Shown here one piece after another: positions 5,901 to 12,882 of a stretch of 17,513 bases of DNA (position 1 is its first letter; each line of letters begins with the position of its first letter). This DNA comes from Porticoccus sp. (GTDB taxonomy: Bacteria > Pseudomonadota > Gammaproteobacteria > Pseudomonadales > Porticoccaceae). The notes under the pieces were generated by a model. That model did no database searches. It saw only the letters and a program-made list of their open reading frames with translations, and was not told the origin of the DNA. Location of the stretch: NCBI GenBank assembly GCA_023263825.1, contig JALQUJ010000209.1, positions 1 through 17,513 of the forward strand, written 5' to 3'. A program made the translations under genes and the position numbers.

Positions 5901-7796
5901 ATGAAGCGAAAAAATACCCTAATTTATACTCTATCCATAACACTTGTGTTTTTAGCACAGCAGTTAGCCGCACAAGAAGTACAACCGGATACACAAAAAA
6001 ATGCTGAGAATAAAACTTCGACAGTATGGGATTTAGGTGATTTATATCCGGATATAGCAAGCTGGAATTCAGCTCGGGAAGAAATAGCAGCACGAATAAA
6101 CACACTAGACCAATGCAAAGGAAAACTAGGTAGCAGTGCTGATAAACTTGCCGAATGCATGACCCTTATCAATAACACCTATAAAGACTTACTACATTTG
6201 TATGTTTACTCTTTTTTGGCAAAAGATACAGACTTGGGTAATTCAGAAAATCGTGAACGTGCATCAGTCGCTCAAACCTTATTAACACAACTTGGTGAGG
6301 CCACAAGTTATGTTGACCCCGAATTGGTCGCAATTGATGAAAAAAAGCTTAATCGCTTCCTAAAGAATTCTAATGCGTTAAAAGATTACGACTTTTCTAT
6401 CCTCAATACCCGGCGCCAGGCAAAACATATTCTCAGTCCCAAGGAAGAGCGCATCATTGCTGCTTCCTATGATGCCCTGAGCACAGCCTCTAATGTCTAT
6501 GAAGTGCTTACCAATGCAGAAATGCCCTGGCCTGAAATCACCTTATCTAACGGCGAAACCGTTCGTCTTGATGCATCAGGGTACGGTAAATCACGGACAT
6601 CAGAATCCAGGGAAGACCGTCGCAAGGTTTTCAAAACCTTTTGGGAAGTTTTCCAAAATTACCGACAAACCCTGGCCATTACCCTTGAAGGTCAAGTCAA
6701 AGCCGACGTATTAGTCGCAAAACTCCGAGGCTTTGATTCATCCCTTCAGCGAGCATTGGACAATGACAACATCCCCGAAGAGGTCTACCGGGCACTGGTA
6801 AACACTGTTAACGATAAAATCGATAGCCTGCACCGTTTAATCAGCCTCAGGCAGCGTATGCTTAAAATTGACGAAACGGAATACTTCGATATTTACCCCT
6901 CGGTAATTTCCCTCGATAAATCCTATACATTGGAAGAAACCAAAGAACTTACCATTAAAGCCCTGCAGCCATTGGGTAAAGAATATATCGATACCTTTAC
7001 GGAAGCCGTTAATAAAAACTGGATGCACGTATACCCCAGCCCGGGCAAACGAAGTGGCGCCTATGTTATGGGTGCAGCCTATGATACTCATCCCTATGTA
7101 CTGTTAAATTTTGATAACACATTGGAATCCGTTAGTACCTATGCTCACGAATGGGGGCATGCCATGCACTCTCTAATGTCCAATGAACATCAACCTTTCA
7201 GTAAAGCAGATTACGCCACGTTTATTGCTGAAATTGCCTCTACTGCCAATGAAGTATTGCTCTTTGATTACTTAAGAAAAAATGCAAAAAACGACCAGGA
7301 GCGACTCTATTACCTGTTTAAAGAACTCTCACAAATTCGTGGCACATTTTTCCGCCAAACCCAATTTGCTGAATTTGAACTGGCCATACATGAGCAAGTT
7401 GAAAATGGTGGCGCTTTATCTGGAGACAAGCTGAACAGCATGTACAGCGACATCCTGAAACGCTATTACGGCCACGATAAAGGGATTATGAATATAGATG
7501 AGTTATATACCGTTGAATGGGCCTACATCCCTCATTTCTACCGTAACTTCTATGTATATCAATACGCCACTTCTATTTCCGCCGCCTACTTCCTTACAGA
7601 TAAAATCCTTAGTGAAGGCGAACCAGCCCAAGAAAACTTTCTTAATATATTAAGAGCCGGTGGTTCAGATTACCCCTACCAAATTTTATTAGATGCTGGT
7701 GTTGATATGGCCTCACCTGAAGTTTATGAAGCCATAATTAAACGCATGAATAGACTAATGGATGAAGTGGAAACAATTTTAGATAAACAAAGATAA
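5901..7796 (+). CDS. Exported M3 family metallopeptidase (oligoendopeptidase F-like)
   Basis: A 631-residue zinc peptidase. A signal peptide is evident: basic MKRKN, hydrophobic IYTLSITLVFLA, probable cleavage after LAA near residue 24, so a periplasmic location is expected. The mature part starts with TVWDLGDLYPD, typical of PepF N-termini. The zinc site is HEWGH at 416-420 (His416, His420, catalytic Glu417), with FIAEIASTANEV containing the probable third ligand Glu444. The GAYVMGAAYDTHPYVLLNF segment before the zinc motif also fits family M3B. It would cleave short to medium peptides. PepF in model species is usually cytoplasmic, so the signal peptide is notable. It starts 5 bp after xseA, without a clear ribosome binding site, so translational coupling is likely. 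A strong terminator follows. Confidence 0.93.
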   Translation: MKRKNTLIYTLSITLVFLAQQLAAQEVQPDTQKNAENKTSTVWDLGDLYPDIASWNSAREEIAARINTLDQCKGKLGSSADKLAECMTLINNTYKDLLHLYVYSFLAKDTDLGNSENRERASVAQTLLTQLGEATSYVDPELVAIDEKKLNRFLKNSNALKDYDFSILNTRRQAKHILSPKEERIIAASYDALSTASNVYEVLTNAEMPWPEITLSNGETVRLDASGYGKSRTSESREDRRKVFKTFWEVFQNYRQTLAITLEGQVKADVLVAKLRGFDSSLQRALDNDNIPEEVYRALVNTVNDKIDSLHRLISLRQRMLKIDETEYFDIYPSVISLDKSYTLEETKELTIKALQPLGKEYIDTFTEAVNKNWMHVYPSPGKRSGAYVMGAAYDTHPYVLLNFDNTLESVSTYAHEWGHAMHSLMSNEHQPFSKADYATFIAEIASTANEVLLFDYLRKNAKNDQERLYYLFKELSQIRGTFFRQTQFAEFELAIHEQVENGGALSGDKLNSMYSDILKRYYGHDKGIMNIDELYTVEWAYIPHFYRNFYVYQYATSISAAYFLTDKILSEGEPAQENFLNILRAGGSDYPYQILLDAGVDMASPEVYEAIIKRMNRLMDEVETILDKQR

Positions 7797-7823
7797 AAAA
7801 AAACTACGTACACATTTTTTTAC

Positions 7824-7852
7824 AAAGAGCGCTAAAAAAGCGCTCTTTTTTT
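7824..7852 (+). terminator. Intrinsic terminator after the xseA-M3 peptidase unit
   Basis: AAAGAGCGCT and AGCGCTCTTT form a perfect 10-bp stem around an A5 loop, with a T7 run from 7846 to 7852. It lies 27 bases after the peptidase stop. The A-rich left flank could also support termination in the other direction. Confidence 0.93.
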
Positions 7853-7936
7853 ATATATCGTCAACCAATTTTAAGCCAACACGTTTAAAGGCTTACATAC
7901 GACTATTAATCAACAGATATTTAAAAAGGATCTTAC

Positions 7937-8293
7937 ATGAAAAAAGTTATTACCACTCTCACCCTTTTAACTGTAACCACACTCGGTATTGCCACTGTTG
8001 TTTGGGCAGAACATGGCGGTCCACGTGATGGCAAACACCACGGCAAGCACCCTTTTGGGAAAATGATGTTTAAAAAGATGGATACCGATAACGATGGTGC
8101 TATTTCTGCTCGTGAGCACGAAGCTGGCCTTCAGAAAATGCTGGAACGACAGAGAGCCCATTTCGCCAAAATGGACAAAGATGGCGACGGGCTTGTAACG
8201 AAGAAAGAAGCAAAAGATGCCCGAAAAAAATGGGTGAAAAATGGCGGGAGTATAAACAAGAATCGATGGATTAATAGCCGGGTAGCTCAATAA
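7937..8293 (+). CDS. Small exported EF-hand calcium-binding protein
   Basis: A 118-residue protein with a signal peptide (MKKVITTLTLLTVTTLGIAT, cleavage probably after VWA at 24), then a His/Gly/Lys-rich segment. Two EF-hand loops follow: DTDNDGAISARE (49-60) and DKDGDGLVTKKE (80-91). Both have acidic residues at positions 1, 3 and 5, Gly at 6 and Glu at 12, so calcium binding in the periplasm is expected. AAAAAGGA lies 6 bases before the ATG. It is a single-gene unit between two terminators. After residue 97 the tail crosses an A7 run; the -1 frame there ends earlier (TAA 8272-8274) with a charged helical tail, KKMGEKWREYKQESMD, which looks more natural than the annotated WVKNGGSINKNRWINSRVAQ. 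The true C-terminus is therefore in doubt. The physiological role is unknown. Confidence 0.88.
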   Translation: MKKVITTLTLLTVTTLGIATVVWAEHGGPRDGKHHGKHPFGKMMFKKMDTDNDGAISAREHEAGLQKMLERQRAHFAKMDKDGDGLVTKKEAKDARKKWVKNGGSINKNRWINSRVAQ

Positions 8294-8306
8294 ACAAACC
8301 CCGAAG

Positions 8307-8338
8307 AAAGCCAGAATGAGGAGTCAATCTGGCTTTTT
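8307..8338 (+). terminator. Intrinsic terminator after the EF-hand gene
   Basis: AAAGCCAGA (8307-8315) pairs with TCTGGCTTT (8328-8336) in a 9-bp stem with a 12-base loop, ending in T5 (8334-8338). It lies 13 bases after the stop codon. Confidence 0.85.
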
Positions 8339-8945
8339 AAGTCAAGGCATTTCATACTGGCAACCCTATAAAATATAAGGGTATACCTCTTTAAAAAGCC
8401 AAAAAAGGTATAACTTGCCATCTTCAAAATTCATATTTAGGATTTGGTAATGCCAAATTATGGTGTTGCTAAAAATGTCATATAACACAGCAACCCATAT
8501 GGCAATAGGGGCATTAGAAACGATAAAAAGTTTTTAGTTAATTTACAACAGGACAAGAAGACCTTCTGGCAAACATATCATTCACAATCTCAATACATTC
8601 TGCCCAGGTGTTCCCGATTATCAACATCAAAAAATGCTTGGAATGTTTCCAACCTTTCGTGCCGCACTAAGGGAATATTTAAAAGTACTTAGAGCTTGAA
8701 AATGGCTGTAAAAAGTGCTTTCGAGATAGCTAAGCAACTGAGGAGGTTATAGAAAATTAGGGACTAAAGTATATTGAACGGACAGCTTAAATAGCAGCCT
8801 TTTTTATGAAGATAAAATCAAATATCTTGAACTAAAAGGTTTTCATCATCTTCAATGAAAAAATATCGTTTATTAATTCGAGACCATACTATGGAGTTAC
8901 AACCAAAACCCAATGGTTGAGCACTTTGTCTACAGGGGAAAGTTA
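8339..8945. other. Gene-poor AT-rich stretch
   Basis: About 600 bp without an intact gene on either strand. It holds one possible coding remnant (8538-8699) and AGAAAATTAGGGACTAAAGT at 8751-8770, which has a near copy at 16966-16985. I see no RNA gene, inverted terminal repeat or promoter that I can support. It looks like decayed sequence between the EF-hand gene and ffs. Confidence 0.6.
8538..8699 (+). pseudogene. Possible coding remnant, unidentified
   Basis: An open frame of 53 codons between TAG (8535-8537) and TGA (8697-8699). It contains SGKHIIHNLNTFCPGVPDYQ and ends MLGMFPTFRAALREYLKVLRA, which has the look of a helical protein C-terminus. The first ATG (8634) has no ribosome binding site and would leave only 21 residues. 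I do not recognise a family. It may be chance coding in non-coding DNA. Confidence 0.25.
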
Positions 8946-8963
8946 ATTTTAGGGGGCTAAAAT
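8946..8963 (-). terminator. Hairpin just beyond ffs
   Basis: ATTTTAG and CTAAAAT form a 7-bp AT-rich stem with a 4-base loop starting 3 bases after the ffs 3' end. On the minus strand it is followed by TAACTTT. It is a weak intrinsic terminator in the place expected for one. Confidence 0.45.
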
Positions 8964-8965
8964 CT

Positions 8966-9081
8966 GGTGGCTTCCCCTGTCAGCCGCACCTCGGCACATG
9001 ATATAACTACTACCGTTGCTCCCTTCCGGGCCTGGCGGGGTTCGCAGTCGAACATTGCGAAGGGACCAACAGGGGTCGCCA
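8966..9081 (-). ncRNA. ffs: Signal recognition particle RNA, 4.5S type
   Basis: On the minus strand the conserved domain IV core is present: GCCAGGCCCGGAAGGGAGCA, with the GGAA tetraloop and the AGCA side of the symmetric loop. The ends pair as in a 4.5S hairpin: GGC-GA-CCCCTGT at the 5' end (about 9068-9080) with ACAGGGG-AA-GCC at the 3' end, giving about 115 nt, as in E. coli (114). It binds Ffh and targets inner-membrane proteins to FtsY and SecYEG. The ends are estimated from the pairing and may be off by a few bases. The promoter below would give a precursor with an approximately 40-base 5' leader, in line with RNase P processing of ffs transcripts. Confidence 0.95.
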
Positions 9082-9126
9082 TAAAGAATCGTTTTACTAA
9101 ACTGACTGTCTAGTCAAACGCTGCGC

Positions 9127-9155
9127 ATTATCGTGGGTTCGCCCATCCTTTTCAA
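9127..9155 (-). promoter_or_regulatory. ffs promoter
   Basis: On the minus strand TTGAAA (9150-9155), exactly 17 bases, then GATAAT (9127-9132), followed by the GC-rich discriminator GCGCAGCG. This is the arrangement expected for a stable RNA promoter. Transcription would start near 9120, about 40 bases before the mature RNA. Confidence 0.65.
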
Positions 9156-9194
9156 CAGTAATCAAGCGCTATTTCAACCTCAATCAAGCACTAT
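9150..9194. repeat. Two 22-bp tandem units over the ffs -35 region
   Basis: The unit TTTCAAC-NNN-AATCAAGC-N-CTA occurs at 9150-9171 and again at 9172-9193, differing mainly in the three spacer bases and one G/A. The first copy includes the ffs -35 element. It may be a duplicated promoter or activator site. Confidence 0.55.
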
Positions 9195-9222
9195 CACAAA
9201 TAGAACGCAATCCACACTGGTA

Positions 9223-9239
9223 CTTGGCTGCTACCTTCC
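9223..9239 (-). other. Short sequence resembling the SRP RNA core
   Basis: On the minus strand GGAAGGTAGCAGCCAAG differs by one base from the corresponding E. coli 4.5S stretch GGAAGGAAGCAGCCAAG, as I recall it. It lies 142 bases upstream of the ffs 5' end on the same strand. The flanks do not form the SRP hairpin, so it could only be a remnant of a second ffs copy, or chance. Confidence 0.3.
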
Positions 9240-9352
9240 CTAACATAGGGTTCTTTTATGTCATTCATATTTATTTTATTAATAGAAACTTAGAGCCGGT
9301 AGAGGTATCTATATCTATCTATAACAACAGGCCTTAACTATAAAAAACGCCC

Positions 9353-11008
9353 ATGCAGAAAAATAATAATTTAAGCGCTACTGTCCTATTGTTTACATGG
9401 TTAGCATTCCTATCACTCGTCGGCTGTAGCAGTGGTGAAAACAATGTGACCACAGGCAACCGCGATGGAGTTCTCCACTGGGGTAATGGTACTGACCCCC
9501 AGGAACTCGACCCCCATATTGTCACCGGCATTCCAGAGCACCATATTCTCGCTGCGTTACTTGAAGGTCTGGTTGCTAAAGATCCTGCTACTCTGGAAGC
9601 TATACCGGCGGTGGCAAAAACATGGGATATCAGTGATGACGGTAAAACCTATACCTTTAATTTGCGTAACAATGCCACCTGGTCAAACGGTGATCCAGTG
9701 ACCGCACAGGATTTCGCCTGGTCGTGGTGGCGGGCATTACAACCGTCTCTGGGCAACCAGTATGCCTATATGCTGTTCCCAATAAAAAACGCTGAGGCCT
9801 ATGCCAAAGGGGAAATCGATGATTTCTCAAAAGTAGGTGTTAAGGTCGTCGATGATCACACCTTAAAAGTGGAACTGAACAATGCCACGCCCTACTTTCT
9901 GCAACTACTGGATCACTATAGTATGTTCCCAGTACACCGCCCAACCATTGAAAAATTCGGCAAAGCCGATGAACGCGGTAGTTTATGGACTCGCCCTGGC
10001 AATTTTGTCGGCAATGGCCCTTTTACATTAAAGGAATGGAAACTGTTTAAACGAGTGGATGTGGTAAAAAACCCTAATTACTGGGATGCAGACAAGGTAA
10101 AACTCAATGGTATTCGTTTTCACCCTGTTGAGAATGTCACCACGGAAGAGCGGATGTTCCGGTCAGGACAACTGCATCACACCGGCAGTATTCCAATCGA
10201 TAAAGTAGCCACCTACAAAAAAGACAAACACCAACTGCTTCATACCCATCCTTACCTGGGCAATTATTTTTACCGTCTGAATACCACGCTGCCTCACTTA
10301 ACAGACAAGCGGGTTCGACAAGCATTGGCAATGGCCATTGATAGCAAACAAATTACTGAGCAGGTAACCAAGGGCGGCGAAGTTCCCGCCTATACCTTCA
10401 CACCACCTGATACCCTGGGCTACTCCGCTAAACCTGCGTTTGAATTCAATCCGGATAAAGCCAAGCAATTGTTAGCTGATGCGGGTTACCCAAATGGCGA
10501 AGGTTTTCCCGTCACTGAGTTGCTGTACAACACCTCAGAAGGCCACCGAAAAATAGCCGTTGCTATTCAGCAAATGTGGAATCAGTACCTGGGGGTTAAT
10601 ATTGTGCTGAATAATCAGGATTGGAAGGTCTATCTCGACTCGGTTAATAATGGTGATTACAGTATTGCCCGTGCCGGTTGGATTGGTGATTATGTGGACC
10701 CGAATACCTTTCTCGATATGTGGGTGAAAGACGGAGGTAACAACCGTACCGGCTGGTCAAACCCCAGATATGATGAACTCATTCTAAAACTCGCACCTCA
10801 AACAGCGGATAGAAAGCTACGCTATCAACTGATGGCAGAAGCCGAAGCTATTTTACTGGAGGATATGCCGATTATTCCGATTTATATCTACAACAGTAAA
10901 AGTCTGGTTCACCCCAGCCTCAAAGGCTTGCAGCCGAACATATTGAATTACAACCTCTATAAAAATTTGTCACTTGATAGCAACATGAGCGAGGTAAAAC
11001 TCAACTAA
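9353..11008 (+). CDS. oppA: Oligopeptide ABC transporter, substrate-binding lipoprotein
   Basis: A 551-residue extracytoplasmic binding protein of SBP family 5. The N-terminus MQKNNNLSATVLLFTWLAFL is followed by the lipobox LVGC with the lipid-bearing Cys25. The family pattern is clear: GTDPQELDPHIVTGIPEH, the TYTFNLRNNATWSNGDPVTA block, and GNGPFTLKEWK. The closeness to OppA/MppA is by pattern; substrate length or specificity cannot be read from the sequence. It would deliver peptides to the permease encoded by the next two genes; its stop overlaps the oppB start by one base (TAATG). No clear Shine-Dalgarno precedes the ATG, which is unusual for a gene normally made at high level. Confidence 0.93.
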   Translation: MQKNNNLSATVLLFTWLAFLSLVGCSSGENNVTTGNRDGVLHWGNGTDPQELDPHIVTGIPEHHILAALLEGLVAKDPATLEAIPAVAKTWDISDDGKTYTFNLRNNATWSNGDPVTAQDFAWSWWRALQPSLGNQYAYMLFPIKNAEAYAKGEIDDFSKVGVKVVDDHTLKVELNNATPYFLQLLDHYSMFPVHRPTIEKFGKADERGSLWTRPGNFVGNGPFTLKEWKLFKRVDVVKNPNYWDADKVKLNGIRFHPVENVTTEERMFRSGQLHHTGSIPIDKVATYKKDKHQLLHTHPYLGNYFYRLNTTLPHLTDKRVRQALAMAIDSKQITEQVTKGGEVPAYTFTPPDTLGYSAKPAFEFNPDKAKQLLADAGYPNGEGFPVTELLYNTSEGHRKIAVAIQQMWNQYLGVNIVLNNQDWKVYLDSVNNGDYSIARAGWIGDYVDPNTFLDMWVKDGGNNRTGWSNPRYDELILKLAPQTADRKLRYQLMAEAEAILLEDMPIIPIYIYNSKSLVHPSLKGLQPNILNYNLYKNLSLDSNMSEVKLN

Positions 11009-11943
11009 TGTTTCGGTTTATCCTCAGCAGACTGCTACAAGCTATACCGGTATTACTGGTGGTCATTACAGCCACGTTCTTTTTGGTTCGCGCTGCCCCC
11101 GGCGGACCATTTAGTGCCGAGAAAGCGGTACCGCCAGAAGTCATCAAAGCATTGGAAGCCCAGTACAAACTTGATCAACCCGTATGGCAGCAATACATTA
11201 GCTACCTTGGAGATCTCGTACAGGGCAATTTTGGCCCATCTTTTAGGTACCCCGGACGCACCGTCGACGAATTAATCTATGGCGGCTTGCCGATTACCGC
11301 AGAGTTAGCCCTTTATGCCATGCTGGTGGCCATTATTATTGGTGTCAGTGCCGGTGTTTTTGCTGCCCTTAAACCCAACACACCACAAGATTATGTGCCC
11401 ATGTCCGCGGCTATGATCGGTATCTGTATGCCCTCTTTTTTGATGGGGCCATTATTGGTGCTAGTTTTTGGAATATGGCTTGAATGGTTACCCGTATCCG
11501 GCTGGGGGGACTTACCCGGCGATAAGCTGTTGCCGGCGATAACCTTGGGAACCGGCTATGCCGCCTTTCTGGCTCGTTTAAGTCGCGGGGGTATGTTGGA
11601 GGTAATGTCCCAGGACTATATCCGCACTGCCAGAGCCAAAGGTTTACCCGAATGGGTAGTCGTACTAAAACATGGTTTGCGCGGTGGTTTAATCCCTGTG
11701 GTAGCTTTTCTCGGCCCAGCCTTTGCCGGGCTTTTAAGCGGTTCCTTTGTCGTCGAAACTATTTTCCAAATACCAGGACTAGGGCGTTTTTATGTTCAGG
11801 CCGCCTTTAACCGCGACTACACCATGATATTGGGCACCACAGTCTTTTTCGCCACATTGATTATTCTGTTTAATCTGCTGTCCGACATTATCGCCGTTTG
11901 GATTAACCCCAAACTGCGACATCAAGTTCAAGGTGGCTCCTAA
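11008..11943 (+). CDS. oppB: Oligopeptide ABC transporter, permease subunit B
   Basis: A 311-residue inner-membrane permease of the binding-protein-dependent type. A first membrane helix (about residues 8-28, AIPVLLVVITATFFLVRAAP) and the following periplasmic segment PGGPFSAEKAVPPEV are typical of OppB/DppB. Further helices lie near 100-122, 135-157, 175-195, 228-250 and 280-300. The cytoplasmic EAA-type loop that docks the ATPase is at about 207-230 (TARAKGLPEWVVVLKHGLRG). It ends VWINPKLR, as in the family. It pairs with OppC to form the channel. One-base overlaps with both neighbours indicate translational coupling. Confidence 0.94.
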   Translation: MFRFILSRLLQAIPVLLVVITATFFLVRAAPGGPFSAEKAVPPEVIKALEAQYKLDQPVWQQYISYLGDLVQGNFGPSFRYPGRTVDELIYGGLPITAELALYAMLVAIIIGVSAGVFAALKPNTPQDYVPMSAAMIGICMPSFLMGPLLVLVFGIWLEWLPVSGWGDLPGDKLLPAITLGTGYAAFLARLSRGGMLEVMSQDYIRTARAKGLPEWVVVLKHGLRGGLIPVVAFLGPAFAGLLSGSFVVETIFQIPGLGRFYVQAAFNRDYTMILGTTVFFATLIILFNLLSDIIAVWINPKLRHQVQGGS

Positions 11944-12836
11944 TGTCAGAACCTATGACTCTGGATAACAGCTTCCAACAAGCAGAAAAAGGCACTTCCC
12001 TTTGGCAGGATGCCTGGATCCGATTGCGCAAAAACAAACTGGCGTTATTTGGCCTTGGTGTCATCGTTTTTCTCTGTGTTATCGCCCTGCTAACGCCCTT
12101 TATTGCACCCTACGGCTATGAGGAGCAAGACTTAGTACTTGGCGCATCACCACCCTCTGCTGCACACTGGTTAGGCACTGATATCTTTGGCCGGGATATG
12201 CTCACCCGTATTATGTACGGCAGCCGCGTGTCCCTTATGGTAGGTTTTATTGCCACCGGTGTAGCGCTGATAATCGGCGTACTCTGGGGTACCATTGCCG
12301 GGTATACCGGTGGTCGGGTCGATGCGGTGATGATGCGGCTGGTGGATATTCTCTATGCCCTGCCTTTTATGATTTTTATCATCCTTCTGATGGTTATTTT
12401 CGGCCGCAATATCCTATTACTGTTTCTGGCTATTGGTGCCGTAGAATGGCTGACGATGGCTCGGATTGTGCGTGGCCAGGTGCTGTCACTGCGCCGTCAG
12501 GAGTTTATTGAAGCTGCGGTTTCTCTGGGGCTATCACGTTGGACCATTATTCACCGCCACCTGATTCCCAATACACTGGGGCCAGTGATTGTCTACACCA
12601 CATTGACTATTCCCAGCGTGATGCTGCTTGAAGCTTTTTTAAGCTTTTTGGGGTTGGGTATTCAGCCACCCCAAAGCTCCTGGGGGTTATTAATTTCCTA
12701 CGGTGTGGAAACTATGGAGGAATATCCCTGGTTATTGATCTTCCCTGGTTTAGCCCTGTCCATTACGTTGTTTGCGCTTAATTTTTTAGGTGATGGGCTA
12801 CGTGATGCACTGGATGTCAGGTCTTCAAAAGATTAA
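11943..12836 (+). CDS. oppC: Oligopeptide ABC transporter, permease subunit C
   Basis: A 297-residue inner-membrane permease. The N-terminal OppC-type segment (SLWQDAWIRLRKNKLALFGL, 19-38) leads into the first helix at about 36-56. The linker HWLGTDIFGRDMLTRIMYGS (75-94) is a hallmark of DppC/OppC proteins. The EAA loop is at 188-210 (FIEAAVSLGLSRWTIIHRHL). The C-terminal helices include LEAFLSFLGLGIQPPQSSWG and the end motif LGDGLRDALDVR. It starts on the last base of the oppB stop and is followed by a 46-bp gap to the ATPase gene, the widest gap in the operon. Confidence 0.94.
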   Translation: MSEPMTLDNSFQQAEKGTSLWQDAWIRLRKNKLALFGLGVIVFLCVIALLTPFIAPYGYEEQDLVLGASPPSAAHWLGTDIFGRDMLTRIMYGSRVSLMVGFIATGVALIIGVLWGTIAGYTGGRVDAVMMRLVDILYALPFMIFIILLMVIFGRNILLLFLAIGAVEWLTMARIVRGQVLSLRRQEFIEAAVSLGLSRWTIIHRHLIPNTLGPVIVYTTLTIPSVMLLEAFLSFLGLGIQPPQSSWGLLISYGVETMEEYPWLLIFPGLALSITLFALNFLGDGLRDALDVRSSKD

Positions 12837-12882
12837 ACTTTTTTATTAACTATAAACACTAACTAATTGAATTATAATAGTT

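Noticed and set aside
7967..8290. A 107-residue minus-strand frame opposite the EF-hand gene
   Set aside because: The plus strand has a signal peptide, two perfect EF-hand loops and a ribosome binding site; the reverse frame has none.
8700..8752. Mini-gene starting ATG at 8704 (MAVKSAFEIAKQLRRL)
   Set aside because: Only 16 codons, no ribosome binding site upstream, and surrounded by decayed sequence.
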